Assembly: GCA_019058135.1 (NCBI GenBank)
Contig: JAHLWE010000295.1
Coordinates: forward strand, 1 to 15,230
DNA: 15,230 nucleotides
Reading direction: 5' to 3'
Origin: Promethearchaeota archaeon
GTDB lineage: Archaea; Asgardarchaeota; Lokiarchaeia; Sigyniarchaeales; SOKP01
The notes beneath the pieces were generated by a model that was given only the letters and a program-made list of their open reading frames with translations, had not been told where the DNA came from and made no database searches. A program made the position numbers and the translations under genes. Each line of letters opens with the position of its first letter. The first letter of the stretch is position 1. Of the stretch, positions 7,945 through 14,572 are shown piece by piece.

Positions 7945-7971
7945 CCTTTCTAAATAATAATTTTTAGAAGG
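7945..7971. terminator. hairpin between convergent genes
   Basis: CCT-t-TCTAAA pairs with TTTAGA-AGG (nine base pairs, one bulged T, 8-nt loop). It starts 12 bases after the stop of the nuclease-like gene and also lies downstream of the convergent 4Fe-4S gene, whose stop is followed at once by T9 (8046-8054 on the minus strand). Together they could act as a two-sided termination region. Confidence 0.4.
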
Positions 7972-8054
7972 AAAAATCAACCTGTAAAATTTTAAATAAT
8001 TGGATTTGTAGATATTATCTCCTAAAAATTAAAAAATAATAATTTAAAAAAAAA

Positions 8055-9197
8055 TTAAGATTTTAATCTTGGAGGAGGGATATAAACAGTTCTTCTCCCT
8101 TCTATTAAGGATATTGCTGTTTCTGGGCAGAAATGAGCGCATACTCCGCATCCTATACAATTGGACTCATTTACTTCAGCTATATTATCATCATTTAATG
8201 ATATTGCATCAATAGGACACTTTTCTGTACATGTTCCACAACCTATGCATAGATCAGGATTTACACACGCTAAATAATTGGTTACATTAATTATAGGCAA
8301 AGAACCTTTCCTAAATTGATCAAAAGTTTCACAACAGCAAGTGCAACAGTTACAGATTGAAGTTTCAGCTTTAGATATATCTGAATGTGCATGAAACGCT
8401 TTATGTACTAAGCCATTTTCTTCAGCGTCCCTTAATATTTTTAATGCCTCATCTTTTGTAACCATTCTAGCAAAACCTTGTTTAGTAGTAAATCTAGCTG
8501 ACTTTCCAAAAGTGAAACAATTTTCTCGCGGTGCATTAATTTTGCACGAATCGCCCAGTAAATCTTTATGATGTCGGCAATAACAATATCCAACCGCAAT
8601 ATCATCAAATTTATTTATAATTTCTTCAACATTCTGGGCAAGGAGAACTTCCTCTTTGGGCACTTCTAATTCTTTATTAATCGATATTTGAATATCTTTT
8701 CCTTCAATATTTTTTTCTACTATTGGAATTGTGCGATCAATAGGAGGCATGGTCTGAAGAAAGGGTTCAATTGTATCGTAATTATCTTGAACGAACTCTT
8801 TATATTCGTCAAATAATTTCTCAAATAAGATTGCAAATTTCTTTTCCTTTTCTGAGTACCCAAGCTTTTTCATAAAAGTATATTCAAAAACGCCAACGTT
8901 CAATAAAGGTAGTAATCTATAAACCATAATACCTTTAGAACTTGGTTGATCGAAAATTAAACCCTTTTTGGCTAAAGATTCTACATTTTTTATTATTTCA
9001 TTTTCATCCATTTTGCTACTCTTTTTTAATTGCTCCATAGTTTGAGAAACTTGTCGTTTAAAAGCAAAAATTAAATCCAATTCATTTTCATTAATTAACA
9101 TCTTCAATATTTCAAGTAAAGTGTCACTAATTGGAAAAGGAAGAAATCCAGCTTTCACAATTATTCTTGCGGCTTTTTTATATTTTTCTTCTGACAT
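8055..9197 (-). CDS. 4Fe-4S ferredoxin-type protein with extra cysteine clusters
   Basis: This is a 380-residue cytoplasmic iron-sulfur protein. The C-terminal 70 residues hold two classic 4Fe-4S sites: C317-x2-C320-x2-C323-x3-C327P and C347-x2-C350-x2-C353-x3-C357P. Upstream are a cluster C205, C207, C218 and C227 (GYCYCRHHK, SCKI, ENC) and a dense run CNCCTCCC (C282 to C289), then C311. The N-terminal 100 residues are helical with a winged-helix-like stretch (MDENEIIKNVESLAKKGLI). This layout is seen in widespread, poorly characterised ferredoxin-domain proteins of anaerobic archaea and bacteria. An electron-transfer or redox-sensing role is likely but the partner is not visible. The ATG at 9197 has AAAGGA about 12 bases upstream. 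It is transcribed alone, convergent with the nuclease-like gene. Confidence 0.8.
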   Translation of the reverse strand: MSEEKYKKAARIIVKAGFLPFPISDTLLEILKMLINENELDLIFAFKRQVSQTMEQLKKSSKMDENEIIKNVESLAKKGLIFDQPSSKGIMVYRLLPLLNVGVFEYTFMKKLGYSEKEKKFAILFEKLFDEYKEFVQDNYDTIEPFLQTMPPIDRTIPIVEKNIEGKDIQISINKELEVPKEEVLLAQNVEEIINKFDDIAVGYCYCRHHKDLLGDSCKINAPRENCFTFGKSARFTTKQGFARMVTKDEALKILRDAEENGLVHKAFHAHSDISKAETSICNCCTCCCETFDQFRKGSLPIINVTNYLACVNPDLCIGCGTCTEKCPIDAISLNDDNIAEVNESNCIGCGVCAHFCPETAISLIEGRRTVYIPPPRLKS

Positions 9198-9336
9198 AAT
9201 TTTTCAAATCCTTTTAAAGCACTATTTTTTGAAATAATCTAATGAATTTTAAAAATATTATTAATTTTAAATCTACTATAATTACGTTTTTTAAAAAAAA
9301 ATCTATCAAAATAAAAAATTAATCCCTATTTAAGTT

Positions 9337-9695
9337 TTATTTGTGGAGATATTCTTCTGGTGTATAGATATTAATATCTTTCAACCAAGTAAAGTGACTT
9401 TTATTGTATGTAATTAATGGAGCGGGAATATTTTTGAACTCAACACCTATTAAAAAATCTCGAAAGTGTTTTTTGAAGGGGAGATGCTTTTTTTCAATAA
9501 AGGCAAATCGAATTGCTTCTGGAATTAATTTATTATCACATTGTATGAAAATGCCACCAAATTTTTGTATGTCTTTTTTTAAATTCTTCCCATATAATTC
9601 CTCGCGCTTTATAATAGATTCCTAAATACGTTAGAATCGAGAGCTAACCAATTTTTATTTTTATCTAATTTTATTGTTGTATTTTGTAATATCAT
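9337..9695 (-). pseudogene. frameshifted PIN-domain (VapC-like) ribonuclease toxin
   Basis: Frame one runs from the ATG at 9695 to a stop at 9609-9611 and encodes the PIN start: KNWLALDSNVFRNLL, with the conserved first Asp (D20). A second frame, open from about 9617 down to the stop at 9337-9339, gives the rest: KREELYGKNLKKDIQKFGGI, then FRDFLIGVEF, then PAPLITYNKSHFTWL and IYTPEEYL. These match the later acidic motif and the T-x-N/D-x-x-F end of PIN domains. The span is 359 bases, so one missing base (or two extra) explains the break; rejoined length is about 119 residues, typical of VapC. The ATG overlaps the upstream stop as ATGA, as in many toxin-antitoxin operons. Either a real inactivating mutation or a sequencing error; the break is not in a homopolymer. 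Confidence 0.65.
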
Positions 9696-9883
9696 TCTTC
9701 CAATCCCGAATACCAATTATCTAGAATAAAATCATCAATTGTTTCAGGTCCAGCAGATAATTTCCGTTGTAAAGTCCTTTTTTCTGGGTCATTTTCCCAA
9801 ATAACTTTTGTTGCATCTTTTAACATTTTTTCTATATCGGATTCAGATTTTTTATTATAATTTTGCTTTTTAGGTGTTTGCAT
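9692..9883 (-). CDS. small hydrophilic protein, putative antitoxin of the PIN gene
   Basis: This is a 63-residue charged protein (KKSESDIEKMLKDATKVIWE, then an acidic end). Its stop codon overlaps the ATG of the PIN gene by ATGA, which implies translational coupling. Size, charge and position fit an antitoxin. No ribbon-helix-helix, AbrB or Phd fold is recognisable, so an antitoxin role is inferred from context only. No clear Shine-Dalgarno lies before the ATG at 9883. The region 9884-9991 up to the alba terminator shows only AT-rich sequence with two ACGAT copies. Confidence 0.5.
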   Translation of the reverse strand: MQTPKKQNYNKKSESDIEKMLKDATKVIWENDPEKRTLQRKLSAGPETIDDFILDNWYSGLEE

Positions 9884-9991
9884 ATTTTGAATAATTTTTT
9901 TTTCATATAATGACGATTCAAATAACGATCTATTAAAAAATGGATATTTAATATGGAGATTTAATTAAAATAATCATCTTGGGTAAAAATT

Positions 9992-10030
9992 AAAAAAAAA
10001 AAGTAGATAAGTATTGTCGATGTAACGACG
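9992..10030 (-). terminator. terminator after alba
   Basis: Ten bases after the alba stop, GTCG (10016-10019) can pair with CGAC (10026-10029) around a 6-nt loop, and T11 (9992-10002 on the minus strand) follows. The T tract is the stronger part of the evidence. Confidence 0.5.
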
Positions 10031-10039
10031 TTTTCTAGT

Positions 10040-10336
10040 TTAGGTATTTTTATTTGGTGGTTTCAATGTAATTTCAATGGAACTTACATTATTTTTTTGC
10101 CCACCTTCACCTTCTAATTCCTCTGTGCCCAAGATAATATCTCCGTATTCTGTTCCCTTTAAGAATCGGTTGCGAAGGATTTCACATACATCTACAGCAT
10201 GAGAAATTGCTCTACCTCGTGCCTTTACTGTGCATTCATCGCCTCTGTTAAGTACCATCATTGTTGCCATAACATAATTCATTGTGGGGCGTCTTCCAAC
10301 AAATACATTGTTTTGATTGGATTGATCATCTGCCAT
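10040..10336 (-). CDS. albA: Alba DNA/RNA-binding chromatin protein
   Basis: Alba is a small dimeric archaeal protein that coats DNA and binds RNA. The 98 residues match the family end to end: VFVGRRPTMNYVMA at 11-24, then VKARGRAISHAVDVCEILRN at 37-56 (the most conserved helix), GTEEL and the closing strand VSSIEITL. A hydrophilic nine-residue N-terminal extension precedes the domain. The pair usually written KKP in Sulfolobus Alba, which includes the lysine subject to acetylation, is RRP here (R15, R16). The ATG at 10336 has GAGGT about eight bases upstream, and a TATA-like AATATAAAAATA near 10355-10370. It is transcribed singly, with stacked inverted repeats further upstream. Confidence 0.95.
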   Translation of the reverse strand: MADDQSNQNNVFVGRRPTMNYVMATMMVLNRGDECTVKARGRAISHAVDVCEILRNRFLKGTEYGDIILGTEELEGEGGQKNNVSSIEITLKPPNKNT

Positions 10337-10354
10337 TTTTAAAACCTCTCTTTA

Positions 10355-10372
10355 CTTTATTTTTATATTATT
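10355..10372 (-). promoter_or_regulatory. TATA-like box for alba
   Basis: Read on the minus strand, AATAATATAAAAATAAAG lies 20-36 bases upstream of the alba ATG. Its spacing would give a very short leader, which sits uneasily with the GAGGT ribosome binding site at about 10343-10347. The true box may therefore be further upstream. Confidence 0.35.
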
Positions 10373-10385
10373 GTTTGATAGAAAT

Positions 10386-10445
10386 TCTGCGTATGCAGAG
10401 ATTTTTATGTTATTAATCAATTAATAATGTTCAAAAGAACATTAT
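10386..10445. promoter_or_regulatory. three stacked inverted repeats upstream of alba
   Basis: TCTGC-GTAT-GCAGA occupies 10386-10399. TTATTAAT-CA-ATTAATAA occupies 10410-10427. ATAATGTTC-AAAA-GAACATTAT occupies 10424-10445 (nine perfect base pairs) and overlaps the second. All lie 50-110 bp upstream of the alba start and 80-140 bp downstream of the signal peptidase stop. They could be operators for alba, or a hairpin terminator for the upstream gene; no T tract follows the strongest hairpin on the minus strand, which favours a regulatory role. Confidence 0.45.
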
Positions 10446-10526
10446 ATTCAAAAAAAGTATAATAGTTTTAAAATTTTTCTTTTAGAACCATATGTTTATA
10501 AAATAATTCGAAAAAAATATAGGGTT

Positions 10527-11279
10527 CTATTCCTCAAATTCATCTTGAATTATAATTTTTTCAGAAGTTAATTGTCGTTCCTCACCTTTATTCTTTATGA
10601 GTTTAGATTCTTTTTCTTTCTCTTTCTCTTTTTCGGGACTTATAATATCCCAAATGACAGAAATTATTAATAAAGTGCCAAGAATCCCGATTATTAGATA
10701 GAGAAATATATTATTCTCTGATAAGAAAATATTAACATAACCAATATATGGAACTCGTCCAATAACAACACCAAGTATCTTATCTTCTGGAACTGGATAT
10801 TTATAATCAACTTGAAAATATCCATCAGGTGGGTCAATATTAGTATTTGTAACATCATTATCTCCCTTAGTATAAAACATCCATTTTCCCGTAGAATTAT
10901 CAAACCATTTATTTACTATCCTATGAACTATTGGTTCATCTGGAACTTGACCATTTGGCCATCCATCCCATACCCCATGTGCATCATACACAATTATATC
11001 ACCTTCTTTTCCCTCGATTGTTCCATTTACGATGTCTATGGGATTTTTTCCTTGCAAGATCAATAAATCGCCTTGATAAATTGCTGGATTCATAGAATCA
11101 GATACTACTACAACAAGTGGATGTTGAGTTTGAAGAATGGCTTGCATTAAAAAAGTTATAATAAAAGGGCTTCCAAATCCAATTGCGATAATAATAATTC
11201 CAATTATAATTTTTTTAGATAACTTTTTTTTCTTCAATTCTCCATTTTCAGAGTTGGAAATCTTTTTATTTTTTTCCAT
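10527..11279 (-). CDS. signal peptidase I, archaeal/ER (Sec11) type
   Basis: This membrane serine protease removes signal peptides from exported proteins. A lysine-rich N terminus precedes a membrane helix (about 23-49). Box B is VVVSDSMNPAIYQGD, with catalytic Ser62 directly before Met63. The general base is His119 in IVHRI, the archaeal/eukaryotic arrangement, where bacterial enzymes have Lys. Box E is GDNDVTN with Asp140 and Asp142, followed by the hydrophobic VVIGRVPYIGYV. A second membrane helix (about 188-211) and a 40-residue highly charged cytosolic tail (EKEKEKEKES) end the 250-residue protein. The tail is longer than in minimal archaeal homologues. The gene is monocistronic or loosely linked to the M28 peptidase upstream (92-bp gap). 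Confidence 0.9.
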   Translation of the reverse strand: MEKNKKISNSENGELKKKKLSKKIIIGIIIIAIGFGSPFIITFLMQAILQTQHPLVVVVSDSMNPAIYQGDLLILQGKNPIDIVNGTIEGKEGDIIVYDAHGVWDGWPNGQVPDEPIVHRIVNKWFDNSTGKWMFYTKGDNDVTNTNIDPPDGYFQVDYKYPVPEDKILGVVIGRVPYIGYVNIFLSENNIFLYLIIGILGTLLIISVIWDIISPEKEKEKEKESKLIKNKGEERQLTSEKIIIQDEFEE

Positions 11280-11371
11280 AATCTCAACAATTATTTCATT
11301 CTAAATATACATTTAATTTCTGGAATTTAAAGGATAACTAATACAATTTTAATTTATCATAATAATTAGAA

Positions 11372-12547
11372 TTATTTCAATTTTATCTTATTCTTAGTTT
11401 TTTGAAATTTATTTTTCTTTTTGATAATTATTAGTGAAATTCCTATTCCAACAATTAATACAAAAAAAATAACATAATATATAATATCTAAATTGAAATT
11501 TCCATTAATATCTTTCCAAGGATAATTTCCTAAGTCATTTTTATATTCGGGTGTGTTTAAATAATGATTATAGATAAATTTTTCGACTGTTTTTCCTGTT
11601 ATTTCAAGACTTTCTAGTGAAATATGACTGATATTATCCGATGTTGTATGATGATAAGGCCAGGGACTTGATGGACTCCAAAAGTTAATAATTAAATCAG
11701 CGACTGGTATTTCAAGTTCTTTAAAAGGTAAATGATCATCAGTTATTGCGCTAGATACCGGATCAGATGGGAATGCATCTAAAAATCCTAAAGATCTTCC
11801 AATTTCAAATAATTCATTAATTAATGGCACATTTGAATTCAATTCATTAATAAATTCTAGATTTGACCCACCAACCATATCTAACAAAATCATTGCTTCA
11901 ATTGATTGGGTTTCAGGATTATAATAATTATTAATATTTTCGACAAATTTTTTTGAACCTTCACACCAATCCCAACCAGACAAGGCTCCATTACCTTGGT
12001 CTTCAGCGTCAAATAACAAAATCCATATTGAACAATTTAGGGATTCTCTTTTTTCATAGAAAATTCTAATCAATTCCAAGAGTGTGGCAACTCCACTTGC
12101 TCCATCATTTGCTCCCGGACATGGTTCATTTCTTTTATTTACAGTAGGATCTTTTTCAGAGATTGCTCTACTATCATAATGAGCCCCGAGGATTATTATG
12201 CGAGGGTTATTGGGATTAATAGTTATAAGAAAATTCCGACAATTTATTGTATTTATACTAAAATTATGTTGAAAAATTGGAAGCGTGGGTGATATAGCAT
12301 TCATGTGTTCAATAAAATAATCTCCACAATTTTTACTAGATTCAGTTCCTGGAATTCGAAATCCAAAATTAAGTTGGGATTCAATTATATTATATGCATT
12401 TGTAGAATTAAATTGAAAATAATTGTTGTTATTAAAAAAATAAATATTTGTGGCTTGTGATTTTCCAATTTGGAGCAAAAAAAAAGAAGTTAGAATAGTT
12501 GAGAAACTTAAAAACCATATTAAATAGGTATGTTTATCATATGGCAT
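11372..12547 (-). CDS. membrane-anchored M28-family zinc metallopeptidase
   Basis: This is a secreted, membrane-anchored aminopeptidase-like enzyme. Metal and catalytic residues, counted from the preferred Met, are His123 (GAHYDSR), Asp148 (GANDGASG), the pair Glu182-Asp183 (FDAEDQG), Asp223 (LDMVGG) and His300 (YHHTTSDN). The full M28 zinc set is thus present, with Asp replacing the second Glu of the usual EE. The stretch ITDDHLPFKE and the Trp/Pro-rich loop before the last His recall glutaminyl cyclases, which share this fold. A membrane helix lies at about 7-27 and another at 354-375, followed by a lysine-rich tail, so the catalytic domain should face outside. The ATG at 12547 lies 20 bases after the cobO stop; a longer in-frame start at 12601 would overlap cobO by 35 bases and spoil the signal anchor. 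Confidence 0.82.
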   Translation of the reverse strand: MPYDKHTYLIWFLSFSTILTSFFLLQIGKSQATNIYFFNNNNYFQFNSTNAYNIIESQLNFGFRIPGTESSKNCGDYFIEHMNAISPTLPIFQHNFSINTINCRNFLITINPNNPRIIILGAHYDSRAISEKDPTVNKRNEPCPGANDGASGVATLLELIRIFYEKRESLNCSIWILLFDAEDQGNGALSGWDWCEGSKKFVENINNYYNPETQSIEAMILLDMVGGSNLEFINELNSNVPLINELFEIGRSLGFLDAFPSDPVSSAITDDHLPFKELEIPVADLIINFWSPSSPWPYHHTTSDNISHISLESLEITGKTVEKFIYNHYLNTPEYKNDLGNYPWKDINGNFNLDIIYYVIFFVLIVGIGISLIIIKKKNKFQKTKNKIKLK

Positions 12548-12566
12548 TTTGTTAATTTTTATATTC

Positions 12567-13082
12567 TTAATATTCAATACCAAGGCGGGCTTGTATTCCA
12601 TCTGTTGAAAAATAATGTTTTATCATCTTCATTTCAGTAATAAGATCTGCTCTTTCCTTTATTTTGGGATGTATTTTTTGCCCACCGGTTAAAATTAATT
12701 CAACTTTTTCAGGTTTTTTTACAATTAAATTCATTACGTCATCAATCTTGATTATATGCATTTCAAGAGCAACTCCAATTTCATCAAGTATCACAATATC
12801 ATACTCATTACTTAGGATTATTTCTTCTGCGTATTTTAGGGCTTTTTTACCTTCTTCCATATCAATTTTCTCCGGTTCCATTATTAGATCAATTCTTCCA
12901 AACTGGTGTATTTCAAAATTATCAATTCCTTTAACGGCATTCAATTCGCCATATTTCGTATTGCCTTTCATAAATTGAATCATATTCACCTTAAATCCAT
13001 GGCCTGAAGCACGTAAGCCAAGACCAAGCGCAGCAGTTGTTTTTCCTTTCCCTCTACCAAAATATAATTGAATTAAACCCAA
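12567..13082 (-). CDS. cobO: ATP:corrinoid adenosyltransferase
   Basis: This enzyme (CobA/CobO/BtuR family) transfers the adenosyl group of ATP to cob(I)alamin or cobinamide, making the active cofactor. The P loop is GRGKGKTTAA (residues 9-18), inverted in substrate orientation in this family. Walker B is DIVILDEI (95-102). FMKG (37-40), LTGG (131-134), ADLITEMK (145-152) and the closing GIQARLGIEY are all family hallmarks. The 171 residues are typical of archaeal forms and lack the N-terminal extension of E. coli BtuR. Translation starts at TTG 13082, with AAAGGTT about six bases upstream; the frame upstream has no ATG. It is the first gene of a pair with the M28 peptidase, a linkage without an obvious functional reason. 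Confidence 0.92.
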   Translation of the reverse strand: MGLIQLYFGRGKGKTTAALGLGLRASGHGFKVNMIQFMKGNTKYGELNAVKGIDNFEIHQFGRIDLIMEPEKIDMEEGKKALKYAEEIILSNEYDIVILDEIGVALEMHIIKIDDVMNLIVKKPEKVELILTGGQKIHPKIKERADLITEMKMIKHYFSTDGIQARLGIEY

Positions 13083-13307
13083 TTTTAACCTTTTTTGAAT
13101 AATTATCGACTCCTTTTTTTAATAATTAGAATAAATGCAAGTTATAATAATGCAAAATTATCTGTACTTTAAAAATTTTCAATGAAATTATTAAAATTGT
13201 CTTATATTTCCAAATTAACTCTTTAAAAATTAAATAGAATTTTAAAAGAAATAGAAATAGGATTTTAATTTTTATATTTAAATAATATTAAAAATTTCAA
13301 TAATAAA

Positions 13308-13445
13308 AATCCGGAAAGTAAGAAAGGATTGGAATGCAAGAGGAAAAATGAATTATAAATTAATGATCAATTACCATTCAATATTAGCGGAGGAATAAAT
13401 TATGGCAAAAAATCCATTATTTCCAATGCATTCCAATTTTTTTTT
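13308..13445 (+). ncRNA. candidate structured small RNA ending in T9
   Basis: A long imperfect hairpin is visible. ATTGGAATGCA (13328-13338) pairs perfectly with TGCATTCCAAT (13427-13437). Pairing extends outwards through A/G to T bases (13320-13327 with 13438-13445, some G-U). After a small internal loop it continues inwards as GGAAA-AATG (13342-13350) with CATT-a-TTTCC (13415-13424). The 3' arm runs directly into nine Ts, an archaeal terminator. A TATA-like block (about 13271-13286) lies 20-30 bases before a plausible start. The 64-nt loop carries GGAGG and an ATG. It matches no RNA family I know. It could instead be the leader and body of a very short gene. Confidence 0.4.
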
Positions 13446-13449
13446 ATAA
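13402..13449 (+). CDS. possible 15-codon micro-ORF inside the hairpin
   Basis: The ATG at 13402 follows GGAGG (13389-13393) at eight bases, the best Shine-Dalgarno in the window. It encodes MAKNPLFPMHSNFFL and stops at 13447-13449. The codons cover the 3' arm and the T tract of the hairpin, so folding or termination could compete with translation. It may be a leader peptide, or the Shine-Dalgarno may be coincidental. Confidence 0.2.
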   Translation: MAKNPLFPMHSNFFL

Positions 13450-13941
13450 AATTTCTTACATTATATCTATATCCCAATCTATATTTAAACTTTTCTCCAA
13501 AAAATGTTAATGCTTGAAATGATTAGAGAATAAATTGTAATTATATTTCAAAATTAATTGAATTAAAATAGAGTATTTTTATATAAATTCAAATAAATAA
13601 AAGAAAAAAAGAAAATAATCCATAATTCTTAAGAAATATAAAAATTTTTTTTTAAGTTTAGTGCAGACAAAAATCGAAGTTTTTTTGAATTTTAAATTTG
13701 TTTTTATTTTGATTCATAATTTTCGATTTTTCGAGAATTTGGGTTGGTTTATTAACGCATTATTAATCCTTATTATTTTTCATAATTTAGAGGAAAATAA
13801 ATTTTATATGATTTATGAAGATAATTTAAATTATGTCTGGAGAAAAAAGCAAATATTTTAGTTTTTTCTGCTATAGGTATCTGATTTTTTATGTAACATT
13901 AATTTGGAAATTAAAATAAAAAAAGATTTATTTAATTTATG

Positions 13942-14484
13942 TTATGATATCCACTTCTTCTCAGAAGTCTTTTTGATGAATTTTAGAGAATATGCAAAGA
14001 TTATAACTAAGATTGTGAATGTTATAAAGCCAATTAGATAATACCAACGTCCAGCATATCCACCTACTTCTACATACAAGTACCAGAAAATCCAGAATAT
14101 TATTGCTCCCAACATTACAAATATAATATCCCAAATACTATTTAGTATAGAATCACGGCGATTTTCAAATTTTTTACCTGCATACCAGAAAATTGTATTT
14201 TCAAATAATTCCCAGACAGCGGCAAATAATAATGTTAAAAGAAAAACAACCCACAATTTAAAAAGAGGGGGGATTCCATAATATTGATATATCGAATAAC
14301 CCAGAGAAATAATCAACCATGCCATTACACCCATTGCAACATGACCAATTGAATATGAATCTAAAGGGGATACTCCTACTTGTGAGATATCTTGTGCAAC
14401 TGGAGGTGCAGTTAAATCAGCATAACAGAAAGGACATTCATTTAAGCCTTCGCCTATTTCCGCATCACAATGAGGACACTTCAT
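13942..14484 (-). CDS. zinc-ribbon integral membrane protein (DUF2585/VanZ-like)
   Basis: The 180-residue protein begins with a zinc ribbon (C3, C6, C17, C20; MKCPHC and ECPFC), then a Pro/Ala/Ser linker and four membrane helices (about 46-68, 75-95, 117-138 and 148-168). Polar motifs sit at helix ends: SIGHVAMG, WELFEN (91-96), and RRDSILNSIWDIIFVMLG (110-126). The W-E-x-x-E-N followed by D-S-x-x-N-S-x-x-D-x6-G pattern resembles DUF2585 and, more distantly, VanZ/YjdF-like membrane proteins. I do not know the function. The ATG at 14484 lies 88 bp after the permease stop, with tandem TTATTACGCG repeats between. Confidence 0.65.
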   Translation of the reverse strand: MKCPHCDAEIGEGLNECPFCYADLTAPPVAQDISQVGVSPLDSYSIGHVAMGVMAWLIISLGYSIYQYYGIPPLFKLWVVFLLTLLFAAVWELFENTIFWYAGKKFENRRDSILNSIWDIIFVMLGAIIFWIFWYLYVEVGGYAGRWYYLIGFITFTILVIIFAYSLKFIKKTSEKKWIS

Positions 14485-14521
14485 AATTTAGAACTTACAT
14501 ATTTTTTATTGATATATTACT

Positions 14522-14541
14522 TTATTACGCGTTATTACGCG
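14522..14541. repeat. tandem TTATTACGCG repeat in promoter region
   Basis: Two perfect adjacent copies of a 10-bp unit contain CGCG in AT-rich surroundings, 38-57 bp upstream of the zinc-ribbon membrane gene. A tandem 10-bp period matches one helical turn and suggests a protein binding site. Confidence 0.45.
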
Positions 14542-14572
14542 ATTATTTAATTTAAATCATTGTTATTCAGTT

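Larger units (their letters stand above)
13083..13941. other. 859-bp gap between cobO and the zinc-ribbon membrane gene
   Basis: This is the longest gene-free stretch. It contains the cobO upstream region (including two AATGCAA copies near 13135-13156), the candidate structured RNA at 13308-13445, then very AT-rich sequence with no recognisable structure to about 13660. A 66-codon GTG-started plus-strand frame follows at 13661-13861. It is Phe/Ile/Asn-rich with one weak hydrophobic stretch (FINALLILIIF) and no Shine-Dalgarno, and I regard it as chance. Confidence 0.5.

Noticed and set aside
7183..7959. 13-mer TTTCTAAATAATA at 7183-7195 and 7947-7959
   Set aside because: Pure AT-type sequence with no flanking similarity beyond the 13-mer; expected by chance here, unlike the 15-mer at 7168 and 7515.
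9404..9625. 73-codon plus-strand frame
   Set aside because: Antisense to the PIN pseudogene, which has recognisable motifs on the minus strand.
10812..11066. 84-codon plus-strand frame
   Set aside because: Antisense to the catalytic part of signal peptidase I; shadow.
12548..12601. Longer start of the M28 peptidase
   Set aside because: It overlaps cobO by 35 bases, lacks a ribosome binding site, and puts 18 residues before the membrane anchor.
12664..12978. 104-codon plus-strand frame
   Set aside because: It lies entirely antisense to cobO, whose motifs are complete; it is a shadow.
13661..13861. 66-codon GTG-started plus-strand frame
   Set aside because: No Shine-Dalgarno, strongly Phe/Ile/Asn-biased composition as expected from random AT-rich DNA, and no recognisable family.
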